64,000 nt of DNA from Actinophytocola xinjiangensis (GTDB lineage: Bacteria > Actinomycetota > Actinomycetes > Mycobacteriales > Pseudonocardiaceae), in assembly GCF_001921215.1 (NCBI RefSeq), contig NZ_MSIF01000027.1, positions 62,001-126,000 on the forward strand, in the 5' to 3' direction. The position numbers were made by a program, and so were the translations under genes. Shown piece by piece: positions 35,375 to 45,826 of the stretch (positions within the stretch are counted from its first letter, which is position 1; each line of letters begins with the position of its first letter). The notes beneath the pieces were generated by a model. That model made no database searches and had not been told where the DNA came from. It saw only the letters and a list, made by a program, of their open reading frames with translations.

Positions 35375-35854
35375 TCAGCCGGCGGAGTGCGCTGCCCACC
35401 GGTTGGCCGTCAGCCGGAACCCCGGCAGGTCGGCCAGCGAGAGGCGGTACTCGTAGGTGCGCTGGTAGCCGGTGTGCCGGATCAGCCAGACGCCGTCGGT
35501 GCGCTGGTAGCGGTCCTCGTAGAACGCCGCGCCGGCGATCACCACCTGGTGGCGGGTCGCGATCACCGTGTCCTCGAAGCTCCACACCCCACTGGCGGTG
35601 TCGCCGTCGACGTCGATCTCGGGCTGGCCGGCACTGTGGGTGGTGATCATGTCCTGGCCGAGGTGGTCGCGCAGGAAGCCGACGACGGCCTCCCGCCCGG
35701 ACAGCGCCAGCGGCTCCCCCAGGGCCGGGGTGCCGTAGTCGGCGGTCGCGTCGGCGGTGAGGGTCGCCGCCACCCCGGCCCAGTCCTTGGTGTCCACGCA
35801 GCGCAGGTAGCGGTACTTCAGGCGCCTGATCTCTTCGAGTGCGACGAGGTCCAT
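35375..35854 (-). CDS. SnoaL-like/NTF2-fold protein
   Basis: 159 residues with the cone-shaped NTF2 fold: LEEIRRLKYRYLRCVDTKDWAGVAATLTADATADYG at the start (characteristic helix, Tyr and Asp), then a hydrophobic pocket from strands with HSAGQPEIDVDGDTASGVWSFED and the YQRTYEYRLSL end. Relatives include ketosteroid isomerases and dehydratases and are common in steroid and aromatic catabolism. GGAGG lies only one base before the ATG, an unusually short spacing. A KstR-like palindrome 35 bp upstream suggests control by a TetR-family steroid regulator. It is followed by the PL8 gene on the same strand, 39 bp on. Confidence 0.85.
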   Translation of the reverse strand: MDLVALEEIRRLKYRYLRCVDTKDWAGVAATLTADATADYGTPALGEPLALSGREAVVGFLRDHLGQDMITTHSAGQPEIDVDGDTASGVWSFEDTVIATRHQVVIAGAAFYEDRYQRTDGVWLIRHTGYQRTYEYRLSLADLPGFRLTANRWAAHSAG

Positions 35855-35888
35855 TCCTCCAGCCTGCGCCGGAAAGCGCGACAAAACA

Positions 35889-35900
35889 AGAACGTGTTCT
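35889..35900. promoter_or_regulatory. KstR-like TetR-family operator
   Basis: AGAACGTGTTCT, with perfect 5-bp arms around a 2-bp centre. It fits 13 of 14 positions of the KstR box TNNAACNNGTTNNA when flanks are included. It overlaps the stop codon of the subtilase gene and lies 35 bp upstream of the NTF2-fold gene, the only gene it could serve as a promoter-proximal site. Confidence 0.5.
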
Positions 35901-38900
35901 AGCGAACGGGGTAGGCGTCGACGATCGTCTGGCTGATCGACCTGCCCTGCTCGCCCGACCCCTCGACCCGCACCGACACCGCCTGCCCCGACCGGGGCGA
36001 GATCAGCGCGGCGACCAGGAACGTGCCGTCCGGCATCGGCAGCACCAGCGCGCGCTCCCACCGCCGGCCCTGGTCGGTCGAGGTCCACAGCCGCAGCGAG
36101 CCGCGCTCGGTGGTGATCGGCAGCAGCGGGTTGTGGTTGCTGATCAGCCGCGCGCCCATCACCAGCGGCACCCGCGCCGCCAGCCGGCCCTGCGCGTCGG
36201 TCGGCGGCTGCTGGTGCACCGCCAGCAGCTTCGGATCGGTGGCCCACTGGTCGGGGTTGGTCGGCGCGGCCGACGGGAACGTCCACGTCGTGTCGATCCG
36301 ACTGCCCAGTCGCAGCGCGCCCGTCGGCCGGGCGGTGTGCTCCAGGCGGAACTCGGCCCGCTCCGGCGAGTCGATGTCGAACCAGGAGCTGCCGGGGAAC
36401 GCCGCCGGCTGCTCGACCCCGTCGCGGAACAGCCGCAGGGAGGTCTCGCCCATCGCCGCCGGATCGGGGTTGCCCCGGTGCTCGCCGTCGGTCAGCCCGA
36501 CCAGCAGGTCCATCCGGGTGCGGTCGTGCGAGCCCTGGAACACCCCCGGGGTCATCGCCCGGAACCACACCGGCGCGTGTCGCGACCCGGCGCGGTAGCT
36601 GGTCGGCGGCGAACACTGGGTGAGCAGCCAGCGCGGCCCGGCGACACACTGCGTCCACTGCGCGTCCGGCCGGGCGCTGACCCACTCGGTCCGCCGCTGC
36701 GGCGCGGTTTCCGGCCGGTAGAAGCCGAAACCGGGGTAGAGCGAGCCCAGCATCTCCCACGAGCCGACGTACTCCTGCTCGCCGGGGCCGGCGGTGCGCA
36801 AGTCGGAGTCCAGCCGCGCGAGTTCCCGCGTGGAGGTCCGGTAGGCGGGCGGGTCGGGCACCACGTCCTGGCCAAGGAGCAGCTCGAACCGCTCGCCCCG
36901 GTCGCGGCCGGTGCCGTCGAGCTCCCACTGGGTGTGCAGCGCGGTGCGGCCGTACCTCGGCTTGCGCGTCGTCGGCTGGAGGAACACCCGGCCCTGCGCG
37001 ATCTCCTCGGCGGTGACCGGGAACGCCTCGCCGATCGAGCCGGTGTTCGCCTCGTCGTGGTGGGCGTAGTGCACCGCCGCCACCGCGACCGTGGTGCTCT
37101 TGCCGGTCACCGTCGCCGGTTCGAGCTTCTTGGCCCGGCGCGCGTCGACGGTGTAGTCCCGGTCCTGGGTCAGCATGACCTCCGGCTCGCCGGCCAGGGT
37201 CACCGTCGCCGGCGCGTCCCCGGCCGCCGGGGTCTCGATCGTGGTCAGCACGCTGATCGGGCCGGGCACCAGCCTCGCGGTGCCCTGACCGTTCTCGTCC
37301 AGTTGCACGATGGTGAACCCGCCGCCGGTCGTCGGGTGGATCTCCTCGACGTTGCCCAGCCACACCGTGCCCCCGGCGTCCGGCTCGCCCCGGCGGTTGA
37401 GCACGGTCAGCCGCAGGTCGGCCCGCGGGGCCTCCGCGTAGAACGCCAACGGCATCACCATCGGTTCCCGGTCGACCCGGTCGAGGGTCACCGCACCGAC
37501 GTACCGGCCGGGCTCGGCGTTGCGCGGGGTGACGGTGACGGTGAACGTCGCCGACGCGCCGGGCGCCACGTCCAGGGTCGGCGGGACGATCGTCACCAGG
37601 TCGTCGGGGGCGCGGGTGTCCAGGCCGTCGTAGGCGAAGTCACTGGCGGTCACCGACTCGGCGGTCGTGCCGGTGTTGGTCAGCGTCACCTCCAGGCTGC
37701 GCGGCTCGCGGCCCTCGGGGTAGCGCAGGTAGCCGAAGTCGATCGACGGCACGCTCAGCGCCAGGGTCTCGGTGGTGGCGCCCGGCAGGTCGAGCACGCC
37801 GGCGCCCTCGCCGTCGATCATCGGGCGCTCACCCCACTTCGGGTCGGCGGTGGACACCAGCGCGCTCTTGATCCGCCGCCAGTCCCAGTCGGGGTGCAGC
37901 TCGCGCAGCAGCGCGGCGGCGCCGGCCACGTGCGGGGTCGCCTGGGAGGTGCCGCTGGCCTCGGTGTAGCCGCCGCCCAGCGCGGCGCCGACGATGCCGT
38001 CGCCGGGCGCGCCGAGGTCGGGCTTGGCCCGGTACGAGTCGACCGTCGGCCCCCACGAGGAGAACCGCGCGACCCTGCCAGCGCGGGTGGTGGCCCCGAC
38101 GGTCAGCGCGTTGGCGGCCGTGCCAGGGCTCTCGATCGACAGCTGGCCGGGCCCGCTGTTGCCGGCGGCCACCACGAACAGCGTGCCGGTCGACTCGGTG
38201 AGCGCGTCCAGCGCCAGCGTCACCGGGTCGTCGGCGCCGGTCGCGCGGGCACCCAGGCTCAGGTTGACGATGTCGGCGCCCTGCCCGGCGGCCCACTCCA
38301 TGCCGGCGATCACCCAGGACAGCTGGCCGGAGCCCTCGTTGTCGAGGACCTTGCCCGACAGCAGCCGCGCGCCGTGCGCGACGCCCCGGCGGGCGCCGTC
38401 GGCCCCGGCCCCGCTGCCGCCGACGATCGACGCGACGTGCGTGCCGTGCCCGTGGCCGTCGACCGGGTCGCCGGCGCCGGTGAAGTCGGCCTCGGCGGCG
38501 ATCCGCCCCGCCAGGTCGGGGTGGGTGGCGTCGACCCCGGTGTCCAGCACGGCGACGTCCACGCCGGCGCCGGACAGGCCGCCCGCCCACACCTCGGGCG
38601 CGCCGATGCCGGTGAGGTTCCAGTCCAGTTCGGACGCCTCGACCCGACGGTCGAGCCAGACCTTGCCGGTGGCGCCGAACGTGCGCAGCGGCGTCGCGCC
38701 CTTGGGCAGGTCGAGCGCGGTGGCGCCGATGCTGGGCAGCGCGCGGGCGCCGGCGGTCCTGGCCAGCGGCGCCGCGCCACGCACGATCACCGGCAGGGTG
38801 TCGCGCTCGGCGTCGGCGTAACCCATCCCGACCAGACCGGTGACGTTGAACAGCTCCAGGTCCAGGACGTCGGGCACCAGGTGTTCGACCTGGTCGGGCA

Positions 38901-39162
38901 CCACGTAGACGTCCGCGCCCATGCGCAGCGTCACGACCTCGCGGGTGCCGGCGACCCGACGCACCGACACCCGGTCCCCCGCGACGGTCACCACGTCACC
39001 GGTGATCAGCGTGACGACGCCGGCCGGTGCCGGGCTCGCCGGGGAGGGTGGGGCCGCGGCCGCAGGCGGCGCGGCCACGGCCCCGGCCAGCATTCCGCCC
39101 GCGATGATCGCGAAACACCCGAACAGCGCGGCGGAACGTCTGCGGAAACCTCGTGCTGGCAT
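35899..39162 (-). CDS. Secreted subtilisin-like serine peptidase (S8)
   Basis: 1087 residues. A Sec signal peptide (ALFGCFAIIAGGMLAGAVAA) ends near residue 37, followed by a propeptide-like region of about 150 residues. The catalytic triad is Asp207 (VAVLDTGVD), His242 (GHGTHVASIVGG) and Ser406 (GTSQATPHVAGAAALL; Gln in place of the more usual Met). The 650-residue C-terminal part contains beta-sandwich domains (for example SLEVTLTNTGTTAESV, an Fn3/CARDB-like segment) and is typical of large actinomycete subtilases. It is divergent from a TrmB/LuxR-type regulator at 39240, with palindromes between. Confidence 0.92.
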   Translation of the reverse strand: MPARGFRRRSAALFGCFAIIAGGMLAGAVAAPPAAAAPPSPASPAPAGVVTLITGDVVTVAGDRVSVRRVAGTREVVTLRMGADVYVVPDQVEHLVPDVLDLELFNVTGLVGMGYADAERDTLPVIVRGAAPLARTAGARALPSIGATALDLPKGATPLRTFGATGKVWLDRRVEASELDWNLTGIGAPEVWAGGLSGAGVDVAVLDTGVDATHPDLAGRIAAEADFTGAGDPVDGHGHGTHVASIVGGSGAGADGARRGVAHGARLLSGKVLDNEGSGQLSWVIAGMEWAAGQGADIVNLSLGARATGADDPVTLALDALTESTGTLFVVAAGNSGPGQLSIESPGTAANALTVGATTRAGRVARFSSWGPTVDSYRAKPDLGAPGDGIVGAALGGGYTEASGTSQATPHVAGAAALLRELHPDWDWRRIKSALVSTADPKWGERPMIDGEGAGVLDLPGATTETLALSVPSIDFGYLRYPEGREPRSLEVTLTNTGTTAESVTASDFAYDGLDTRAPDDLVTIVPPTLDVAPGASATFTVTVTPRNAEPGRYVGAVTLDRVDREPMVMPLAFYAEAPRADLRLTVLNRRGEPDAGGTVWLGNVEEIHPTTGGGFTIVQLDENGQGTARLVPGPISVLTTIETPAAGDAPATVTLAGEPEVMLTQDRDYTVDARRAKKLEPATVTGKSTTVAVAAVHYAHHDEANTGSIGEAFPVTAEEIAQGRVFLQPTTRKPRYGRTALHTQWELDGTGRDRGERFELLLGQDVVPDPPAYRTSTRELARLDSDLRTAGPGEQEYVGSWEMLGSLYPGFGFYRPETAPQRRTEWVSARPDAQWTQCVAGPRWLLTQCSPPTSYRAGSRHAPVWFRAMTPGVFQGSHDRTRMDLLVGLTDGEHRGNPDPAAMGETSLRLFRDGVEQPAAFPGSSWFDIDSPERAEFRLEHTARPTGALRLGSRIDTTWTFPSAAPTNPDQWATDPKLLAVHQQPPTDAQGRLAARVPLVMGARLISNHNPLLPITTERGSLRLWTSTDQGRRWERALVLPMPDGTFLVAALISPRSGQAVSVRVEGSGEQGRSISQTIVDAYPVR

Positions 39163-39208
39163 GGACTGTTCCTACTGGACGGTCGAGGCCGGCGGAACGG
39201 GTGTGTGA

Positions 39209-39241
39209 TGTCGGATTGTCGCCATGTCCATAATCGGACAT
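39209..39241. promoter_or_regulatory. Nested palindromes between subtilase and regulator genes
   Basis: ATGTCC (39224-39229) and GGACAT (39236-39241) form a perfect 6-bp inverted repeat around ATAATC. A wider pair, TGTCGGAT (39209-39216) and ATCGGACA (39233-39240), matches at 7 of 8 positions. The inner repeat includes CATAAT, a possible -10 for the plus-strand gene, and covers that gene's ATG, so binding would shut off the regulator gene itself. Confidence 0.5.
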
Positions 39242-40184
39242 GCTGGAGCCGCTGGGGATCACCGAGTTCGCCGAAACCGTCTACCGGTCGCTGCTGGCCG
39301 AGCCCGGCAGTACCACACCCGAGCTGACCAGGCGCCTGGACCGTTCCGAACGCGCCGTCCGCCGCGCGGTGGCCGAACTGGAGCACCTGGGTCTGGCCAG
39401 CCGCCTGCCCGGCCGCCCCGTGCGCCTCGCCGCCGCCCGCCCCGACACCGCCATCGACCTGCTGGTGGCCCGCCGCCGCTCCGAACTCGACGCCATGCAA
39501 CGCAACGCCCGGGCGCTGGCCAGAGAGATGGCCGACGAACGCCAGCAACCCGACGAGCTGTTCGAGATCCTCGTCGGCCAACAGGCCGTCGCCGACCGGT
39601 TCACCCAACTGGTGACCCACTGCCAGCGGGAGCTGATGGTCTTCGACCGCCCGCCCTACGCCGCCGACGTCCCCCAGGCCGAGCAGGAGGTGTCCGGCCG
39701 ACTGCGCGAACACCTGACCGTGCGCGGCCTCTACGCCCCGGAGTCCCTGGAGTACCCCGGAGCCCTGGCCGCCGCGAAAAGGGCGGTGGCCAACGGCGAA
39801 CAGTCCCGCATGCACCCCCGCGTCCCGATGAAACTCGCCATCGCCGACCGCTCGACGGCGCTGCTGCCACTGGTCATGGAGGACATGGTCGCCAGCGCGC
39901 TGGTGATCCGCCCCTGCGCGCTGCTCGACGCCCTGGTGGCGCTGTTCGAACTGTTGTGGGACCAGGGAACGCCGCTGATCCCCGAACCGGGCACGGCCGT
40001 CCCGCCCGACGCCGGACTACTGGCCCTGCTGGCCGCCGGCGCCAAGGACGAGACCATCGCCAGGGAACTGGGCATCAGCTCCCGCACCGTCACCCGCCGC
40101 GTCGGCGAACTCCTCGACGAGCTGGGTGCCCGAACCCGCTTCCAGGCCGGCGTCTTCGCCCAACGCGAGAACTGGCTCCGGTGA
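39240..40184 (+). CDS. TrmB-like regulator with C-terminal LuxR-type HTH
   Basis: 314 residues. The N-terminal winged helix (ITEFAETVYRSLLAEPGSTTPELTRRLDRSERAVRRAVAELEHLGL, residues about 7-52) is of the TrmB/MarR type. A middle domain resembling the PLD-like effector part of TrmB follows (QRELMVFDRPPY). The C terminus has a LuxR-type helix-turn-helix (LLALLAAGAKDETIARELGISSRTVTRRVGELLDELG). Proteins with this double-HTH plan are often found next to subtilase genes in actinomycetes. The short distance between the possible -10 and the ATG suggests a leaderless transcript. Overlapping palindromes point to autoregulation. Confidence 0.85.
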   Translation: MLEPLGITEFAETVYRSLLAEPGSTTPELTRRLDRSERAVRRAVAELEHLGLASRLPGRPVRLAAARPDTAIDLLVARRRSELDAMQRNARALAREMADERQQPDELFEILVGQQAVADRFTQLVTHCQRELMVFDRPPYAADVPQAEQEVSGRLREHLTVRGLYAPESLEYPGALAAAKRAVANGEQSRMHPRVPMKLAIADRSTALLPLVMEDMVASALVIRPCALLDALVALFELLWDQGTPLIPEPGTAVPPDAGLLALLAAGAKDETIARELGISSRTVTRRVGELLDELGARTRFQAGVFAQRENWLR

Positions 40185-40604
40185 CCCCCACTCCACAGGC
40201 GACAAGTTGTCCACAGGCAAACCCCGACAACCCCTTCCCCCACCTTCTCCCGGGTAGAATGGCGCTGAGGGGTGCCCCCGGTGAGGGTGGGGGACGTGAC
40301 CTGGGTAAGGCGGCGGCATTGGTGGAGTGTGTCGGCGGTGATGACGGGGCGGGGGTTGGTCGAGTGGGTGAGAGTGACGCGCGGGGGCGTCAGCTGGTCG
40401 AATCCATGCGCGGCAAGGCGACGACCACCATGTCCACCGACGAGTTGATGGACCTGCTCCGCGGCGAGTAGCGCATCGCCCTTGTCCTGTCCGGCCGGCT
40501 GACGCGATCATCCGCACCGAAGCCACGGCGGTGTTCACGACGATCGGCTGCTGGAGGACGCGGCTTCGGTCCGCTGCCGCGCGTCGCACGGTGGGCGGTG
40601 GTCG
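40185..40604. other. Intergenic region with one possible small ORF
   Basis: 420 bp between the regulator and the converging MoeA-PBP gene. It holds a single TTGTCCACA (40207-40215), a TAGAAT that could be a -10 (40255-40260) and a possible 35-codon ORF (40364-40471). The rest shows no structure I can name. Confidence 0.5.
40364..40471 (+). CDS. Possible 35-residue peptide resembling a VapB-type antitoxin tail
   Basis: A GTG with GGGGG eight bases upstream starts a 35-codon ORF. Its second half, MRGKATTTMSTDELMDLLRGE, has the STDEIMxLLRGE-like ending common at the toxin-binding C terminus of VapB-type antitoxins. There is no DNA-binding domain before it and no PIN-domain toxin gene after it, so it may be a stand-alone peptide, a remnant of a lost toxin-antitoxin pair, or chance. 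The frame is open further upstream but without recognisable sequence. Confidence 0.3.
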   Translation: MGESDARGRQLVESMRGKATTTMSTDELMDLLRGE

Positions 40605-42512
40605 TCAGCGGATGCGTTTGCCGGTTTCGGCGCAGGAGTAGCCGCCGAGGGACTCGACGCGGACGCGGAAGTCGGCTCGGTCCAGGAGTGTCCACAGTGG
40701 ACTCAGTTGGGGGTTGTCGAGGTCCTCGGTGCGCAGGACCAGGTCGTAGGGTTCCTCGGCCACCGGGACGAAGTCGAGGTCGAAGGCGCGGGCGGCGGCC
40801 AGGATGCCCAGGCCGGTGTCGGCCCGGCCGGCCGCGACGGCGGCGGCGACGGCGAGGTGGGTGTGTTCCTCCCTGGCGTAGCCCTGGATCCGGTCGGGGT
40901 CGATGGCGGCGCGGGCGAGTTCGTGGTCGAGCAGGGCGCGGGTGCCGGCACCGCGCTGGCGGTTGACGTAGCGCACGCCCTCACCGGTCAGGTCGCTGAT
41001 GTCCTTGAGCCCCAACGGGTTTCCCTGGCGGACGAGCAGGCCCTGGGTGCGGTGGACGAGTCGCACGACGGCCACGTCGGCGCCGAGGAGTCTGTCCACA
41101 TAGGGCAGGGTGTACTCGCCGGTGGCCGGGTCCAGCAGGTGGGAGCCGGCGATGTGACAGAGGCCGTCGCGCAGGGCCACGAGGCCGCCGAGGGAGCCAA
41201 CGTTCGAGGAGGCGAGGGTGCACAGCGGGTCGGCGGCGCGCAGCGCGGACGCGGCGAGGTCCAGCACAAGGTCGTGCGAACCGATGGCCACGATGGTGCG
41301 GTCGATCTCGCGCAGGCCACGCAGCAGGTCCACCCGGACGGTCTCACCAGCGTGGTGACCCTCCACTCCGGACGGGACGACGAGCAGGCCGTCGGCGCGG
41401 ACCAGTGAGGTGAGGACGCCGGCGCCGCGCGGCAGCGGGGTCGCGACGACCTGGTCACCGACCCGGCCCAGCCGCACCCGCACCCAGTCGTCCATCCCGA
41501 TCGCCGACGGGAGTTTGCGGGCCAGCCGGGCCGTGGCGGTGGGGCGCTCGGGCGGGGCGGCGCCGACCAGTTCGGCCAGCAGCGGCGCGGCGAAGATGTC
41601 GAACGTCAACGCGGCCGACACCGGATACCCCGGCACGCCGATCACCGGCGTGGCGCCGGTCGTCCCGAGGACCACCGGATGTCCCGGCCGCACCGCGACC
41701 CCGTGCACCGCCACCGACCCGGCCCGCGCGACGACCCGCGCGGTGTGGTCGTCGCGGCCGGCGCTCGACCCGGCGATCAGCAGTACGAGATCCGCGCGTG
41801 CGGCCGCCTCGTCGAGAACCGCCCTGATCAGCTCGGGATCGTCGGGCACGATGTCGGTCACGGTCGCGGCGCACCCGATCTCCCTGGCCTGCGCGGCGAG
41901 CATGAGCGAGTTCGTGTCCGGGATGTCGCCCGGCGCGAGGTCGGCGGCGGGCGGCCGGATCTCGTCGCCCGTCGGCACCACCACGACCAGCGGGACCCGC
42001 CGCACCGCCAGCTCGAACGCGCCCGCCGCCGCACAGGCGGCGACGTCGACCGGCCGCAGCCGGTGCCCCTCCGGCAGCAGCAGCTCGGTGGCACTGATGT
42101 CCTCACCGATGGACCGCACGTGCTGGTAGGGCGGGACGGCCGCCCGCAGCTCCGCCCCGCCGTCGGCCGTGCGGTGCACGTGTTCGCGCATCACCACCGC
42201 GTCACAGCCGGGCGGCAGCGGATCCCCGGTGTCCACGACCTCGAAATCGTCGCACCCCAACACCACCGGCGTGGTTTCCGCCGCGCCGACGGTGTCCGCG
42301 CTGCGCACCGCGATCCCGTCCATGGCCGAGGCGTCGAACGCCGGCGAGGACCGCACCGCCCACACCGGCTCGGCGCTCACCCTCCCCACCGCCTCGCCCA
42401 CCGGCACCCGCACCACGTCGACCCGCCCCGGGCACCCGGCGGCGACCCGCGCCTCCCGCCACGCGGCAAGCGCCTGCGCGGCCGGCACATCGGACACGAA
42501 CGGACTACCCAT
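40605..42512 (-). CDS. Molybdopterin molybdenumtransferase MoeA fused to a molybdate-binding-like (PBP) domain
   Basis: 635 residues. Residues 1-400 are MoeA, which inserts molybdate into adenylylated molybdopterin: SSPAFDASAMDGIAVRSADT, GDPLPPGCDAVVMREH, VVPTGDEIRPP and GVPGYPVSAALTFDIF are the family motifs. Residues about 430-630 form a periplasmic-binding-protein-like domain (IVAIGSHDLVLDLAASAL..., NRQRGAGTRALLDHEL) of the LysR/ModE-associated molybdate-binding type, without a signal peptide, so it may sense or deliver molybdate in the cytosol. The fusion is known from bacteria with molybdo-enzymes such as formate dehydrogenase. GAGGGG precedes the ATG. It is the last gene of the minus-strand Mo/W cluster, separated from moeA by 435 bp holding a decayed moeA fragment. 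Confidence 0.92.
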   Translation of the reverse strand: MGSPFVSDVPAAQALAAWREARVAAGCPGRVDVVRVPVGEAVGRVSAEPVWAVRSSPAFDASAMDGIAVRSADTVGAAETTPVVLGCDDFEVVDTGDPLPPGCDAVVMREHVHRTADGGAELRAAVPPYQHVRSIGEDISATELLLPEGHRLRPVDVAACAAAGAFELAVRRVPLVVVVPTGDEIRPPAADLAPGDIPDTNSLMLAAQAREIGCAATVTDIVPDDPELIRAVLDEAAARADLVLLIAGSSAGRDDHTARVVARAGSVAVHGVAVRPGHPVVLGTTGATPVIGVPGYPVSAALTFDIFAAPLLAELVGAAPPERPTATARLARKLPSAIGMDDWVRVRLGRVGDQVVATPLPRGAGVLTSLVRADGLLVVPSGVEGHHAGETVRVDLLRGLREIDRTIVAIGSHDLVLDLAASALRAADPLCTLASSNVGSLGGLVALRDGLCHIAGSHLLDPATGEYTLPYVDRLLGADVAVVRLVHRTQGLLVRQGNPLGLKDISDLTGEGVRYVNRQRGAGTRALLDHELARAAIDPDRIQGYAREEHTHLAVAAAVAAGRADTGLGILAAARAFDLDFVPVAEEPYDLVLRTEDLDNPQLSPLWTLLDRADFRVRVESLGGYSCAETGKRIR

Positions 42513-42947
42513 CAGAACCGACCCCTCGCACAACCGCACCACCCGACACGAACGCGGTGACCCCCGACATCCCGGCGAGAACCCGACCGTCGCACGCGGT
42601 CCGCGCACACGACCGACCACGACCATCCACACCAGACACGGCACACGCTGGCCGCCCGCCGAACGGCGCCGATCCGGGCGTGCCGGCCGTCGCCGGCCGT
42701 GCCCGTCTCCGGGTGGTCATCTCCGCTGGCGACGAAGTCGTCCCACCGTCCGCGCCGGACGCTCCGGCGGTGGGCCGCGACGCCCGTACCCGCGACGAAC
42801 CACGCGGCGGAGCCCCGGCGGACAGACCCGTGCGAGTTCCCGAACCCGCGCGGCACCCCGTCGCGGGACCAGCACGCCGCGCCCCACCGACGCCCGGTCC
42901 GGCGGTGCCGGGCCGGGTCAGGTCGACGGTGTCGATCCAGGAAGGGC
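42513..42947. other. Gap between the two moeA genes
   Basis: 435 bp without an intact gene. On the minus strand an ATG overlaps the moeA stop (ATGA) and the frame stays open to 42505, but after about 20 codons the product becomes Gly/Ala/Arg-rich with relaxed third positions. On the plus strand it holds the moeA remnant at 42650-42783. Confidence 0.55.
42650..42783 (+). pseudogene. Decayed moeA fragment in inverted orientation
   Basis: On the plus strand, in one frame, this stretch reads GRPPNGADPGVPAVAG directly followed by ARLRVVISAGDEVVPPS and ending VGRDA. The neighbouring moeA on the other strand has GRPLRAPDLGLLAAAG, then seven residues, ARPRVAIISTGDEVVPSS and then VRDA, so both spacing and motifs agree except for a deletion. 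No start, ribosome binding site or remaining domains are present. Third codon positions are GC-rich in this frame only across this stretch. Probably the remnant of a duplicated or replaced moeA. Confidence 0.5.
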
Positions 42948-44176
42948 TCATCGGTGGCCGATCACGTCCACCTCGGTGCCGGCCGGCAGACCGGTGGCCG
43001 GTTCGGGGATGACGACGTACCCGTCGGCCCTGGCCAGGACCGACAGCAGCGCCGAGGGGCCGAACAGCGGCTCGGCGACCCCGTCGGCCAGGGTCACCTG
43101 GATGACGTCGAGCCGGCCGGCCGCCGACGCCAGGTCGCGTGAGAGCCGCGCGCGGGTCACCGGCAGCGGCGGTGGGGTGTCGCAACCGGACAGTCGCCAC
43201 AGCAGCGGCACGCCGATCTGGCCGAAGACCACCAGGGCCGACAGCGGGTTGCCGGGCAGGCCGATCAGCGGCACTCCCCCACAGTCGGCCAGCAGCGTCG
43301 GTTTGCCCGGTTTGATCGCCAGGCCGTGGCACCAGATCTCCCCCACGGCCGCGACGGCACCGGCGGTTTCGTCGCGGGCCCCGACCGACGAGCCGGCGGA
43401 CACCACGACCAGGTCCGCGTCCGCCAGGACCTCGCTCAGGCGGTCGGTGAGCGCGCCGGGTTCGTCGTCGACGATGCCGGCCTGGACGGGGTCGCCGCCG
43501 GCGTCGAGGACGAGGGCGGCCAGCGCCGGGGCGGTGGCGTCGCGGACCTGACCAGGCCCCAGGTCCACTGTGGACGACGGGACGACCTCGTCGCCGGTGG
43601 AGATGATGGCCACCCGGGGGCGGGCGTGGACGGCGACGTCGGTGACACCGGCGGCGGCGAGCAGGCCCAGGTCGGGGGCGCGCAGCGGGCGGCCGGCGGG
43701 GACCAGCGCCGCCCCGGCCGCCACGTCCTCGTCGGCGCGGACCACGCCGCCGCCGGGGGCGACCGGGCGGGTGATCTCGATGGTGCCGGGCATGGTGGCG
43801 GCGGTGTACTCGACCATCACCACCGCGTCGGCGCCCTCGGGCAGGACGCCGCCGGTGGGCATGGCGACACACGCGCCGGGGGTGACCGTGACGTCGGGGG
43901 CGGCGCCCATCCGGACCGCGCCCCGCAGGTCCAGGTAGGACGGTAGGCCCTCGGAGGCGCCGTAGGTGTCGGCCGCGCGCACGGCGTAGCCGTCCACCGT
44001 GGAGCGGACGAAGCCGGGCAGCGGTGACGGCGAGGCGACGGCGGCGGCCGGGACCCGGTGCAGGGCGGCGGCCAACGGCACCCGCTCGACGGCGCTGCGG
44101 CGCGCGGGACGGAAACCCGCCAGGGCCTCGGAGACGGTCCGGGCGGTGAAGAACTCGCGGCTACCGGTCGCCTCGC

Positions 44177-44180
<4 letters not shown>
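42948..44180 (-). CDS. moeA: Molybdopterin molybdenumtransferase MoeA
   Basis: 410-residue enzyme for metal insertion into molybdopterin (Mo, or possibly W given the AOR gene). Motifs in order: SPSPLPGFVRSTVDGYAVRAADT, GAAPDVTVTPGACVAMPTGG, GADAVVMVEY, RVAIISTGDEVVP, SAGSSVGARD and GLPGNPLSALVVF (the last belongs to the MogA-like active-site domain). The length is normal. The GTG start overlaps the stop codon of the formate dehydrogenase beta gene in GTGA, so it is co-translated with it. Having two moeA genes in one cluster parallels archaea and some bacteria in which one MoeA serves molybdenum and the other tungsten; that division here is an inference. Confidence 0.93.

Positions 44181-45822
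<1,642 letters not shown>

Positions 45823-45826
<4 letters not shown>

Noticed and set aside
35839-39327. 1162-codon plus-strand frame across the subtilase gene
   Set aside because: A composition shadow: the minus strand encodes a full S8 peptidase with intact triad, and the plus frame yields only Gly/Arg/Val-rich sequence.
23080-40215. DnaA boxes TTGTCCACA at 23080 and 40207 as sign of an origin
   Set aside because: Only two isolated copies 17 kb apart, with no box cluster, AT-rich unwinding element or dnaA/dnaN genes.
42505-42951. Minus-strand ORF coupled to moeA by ATGA
   Set aside because: After about 20 codons the product becomes low-complexity Gly/Ala/Arg with relaxed third codon positions, and the plus strand carries a moeA remnant across it.
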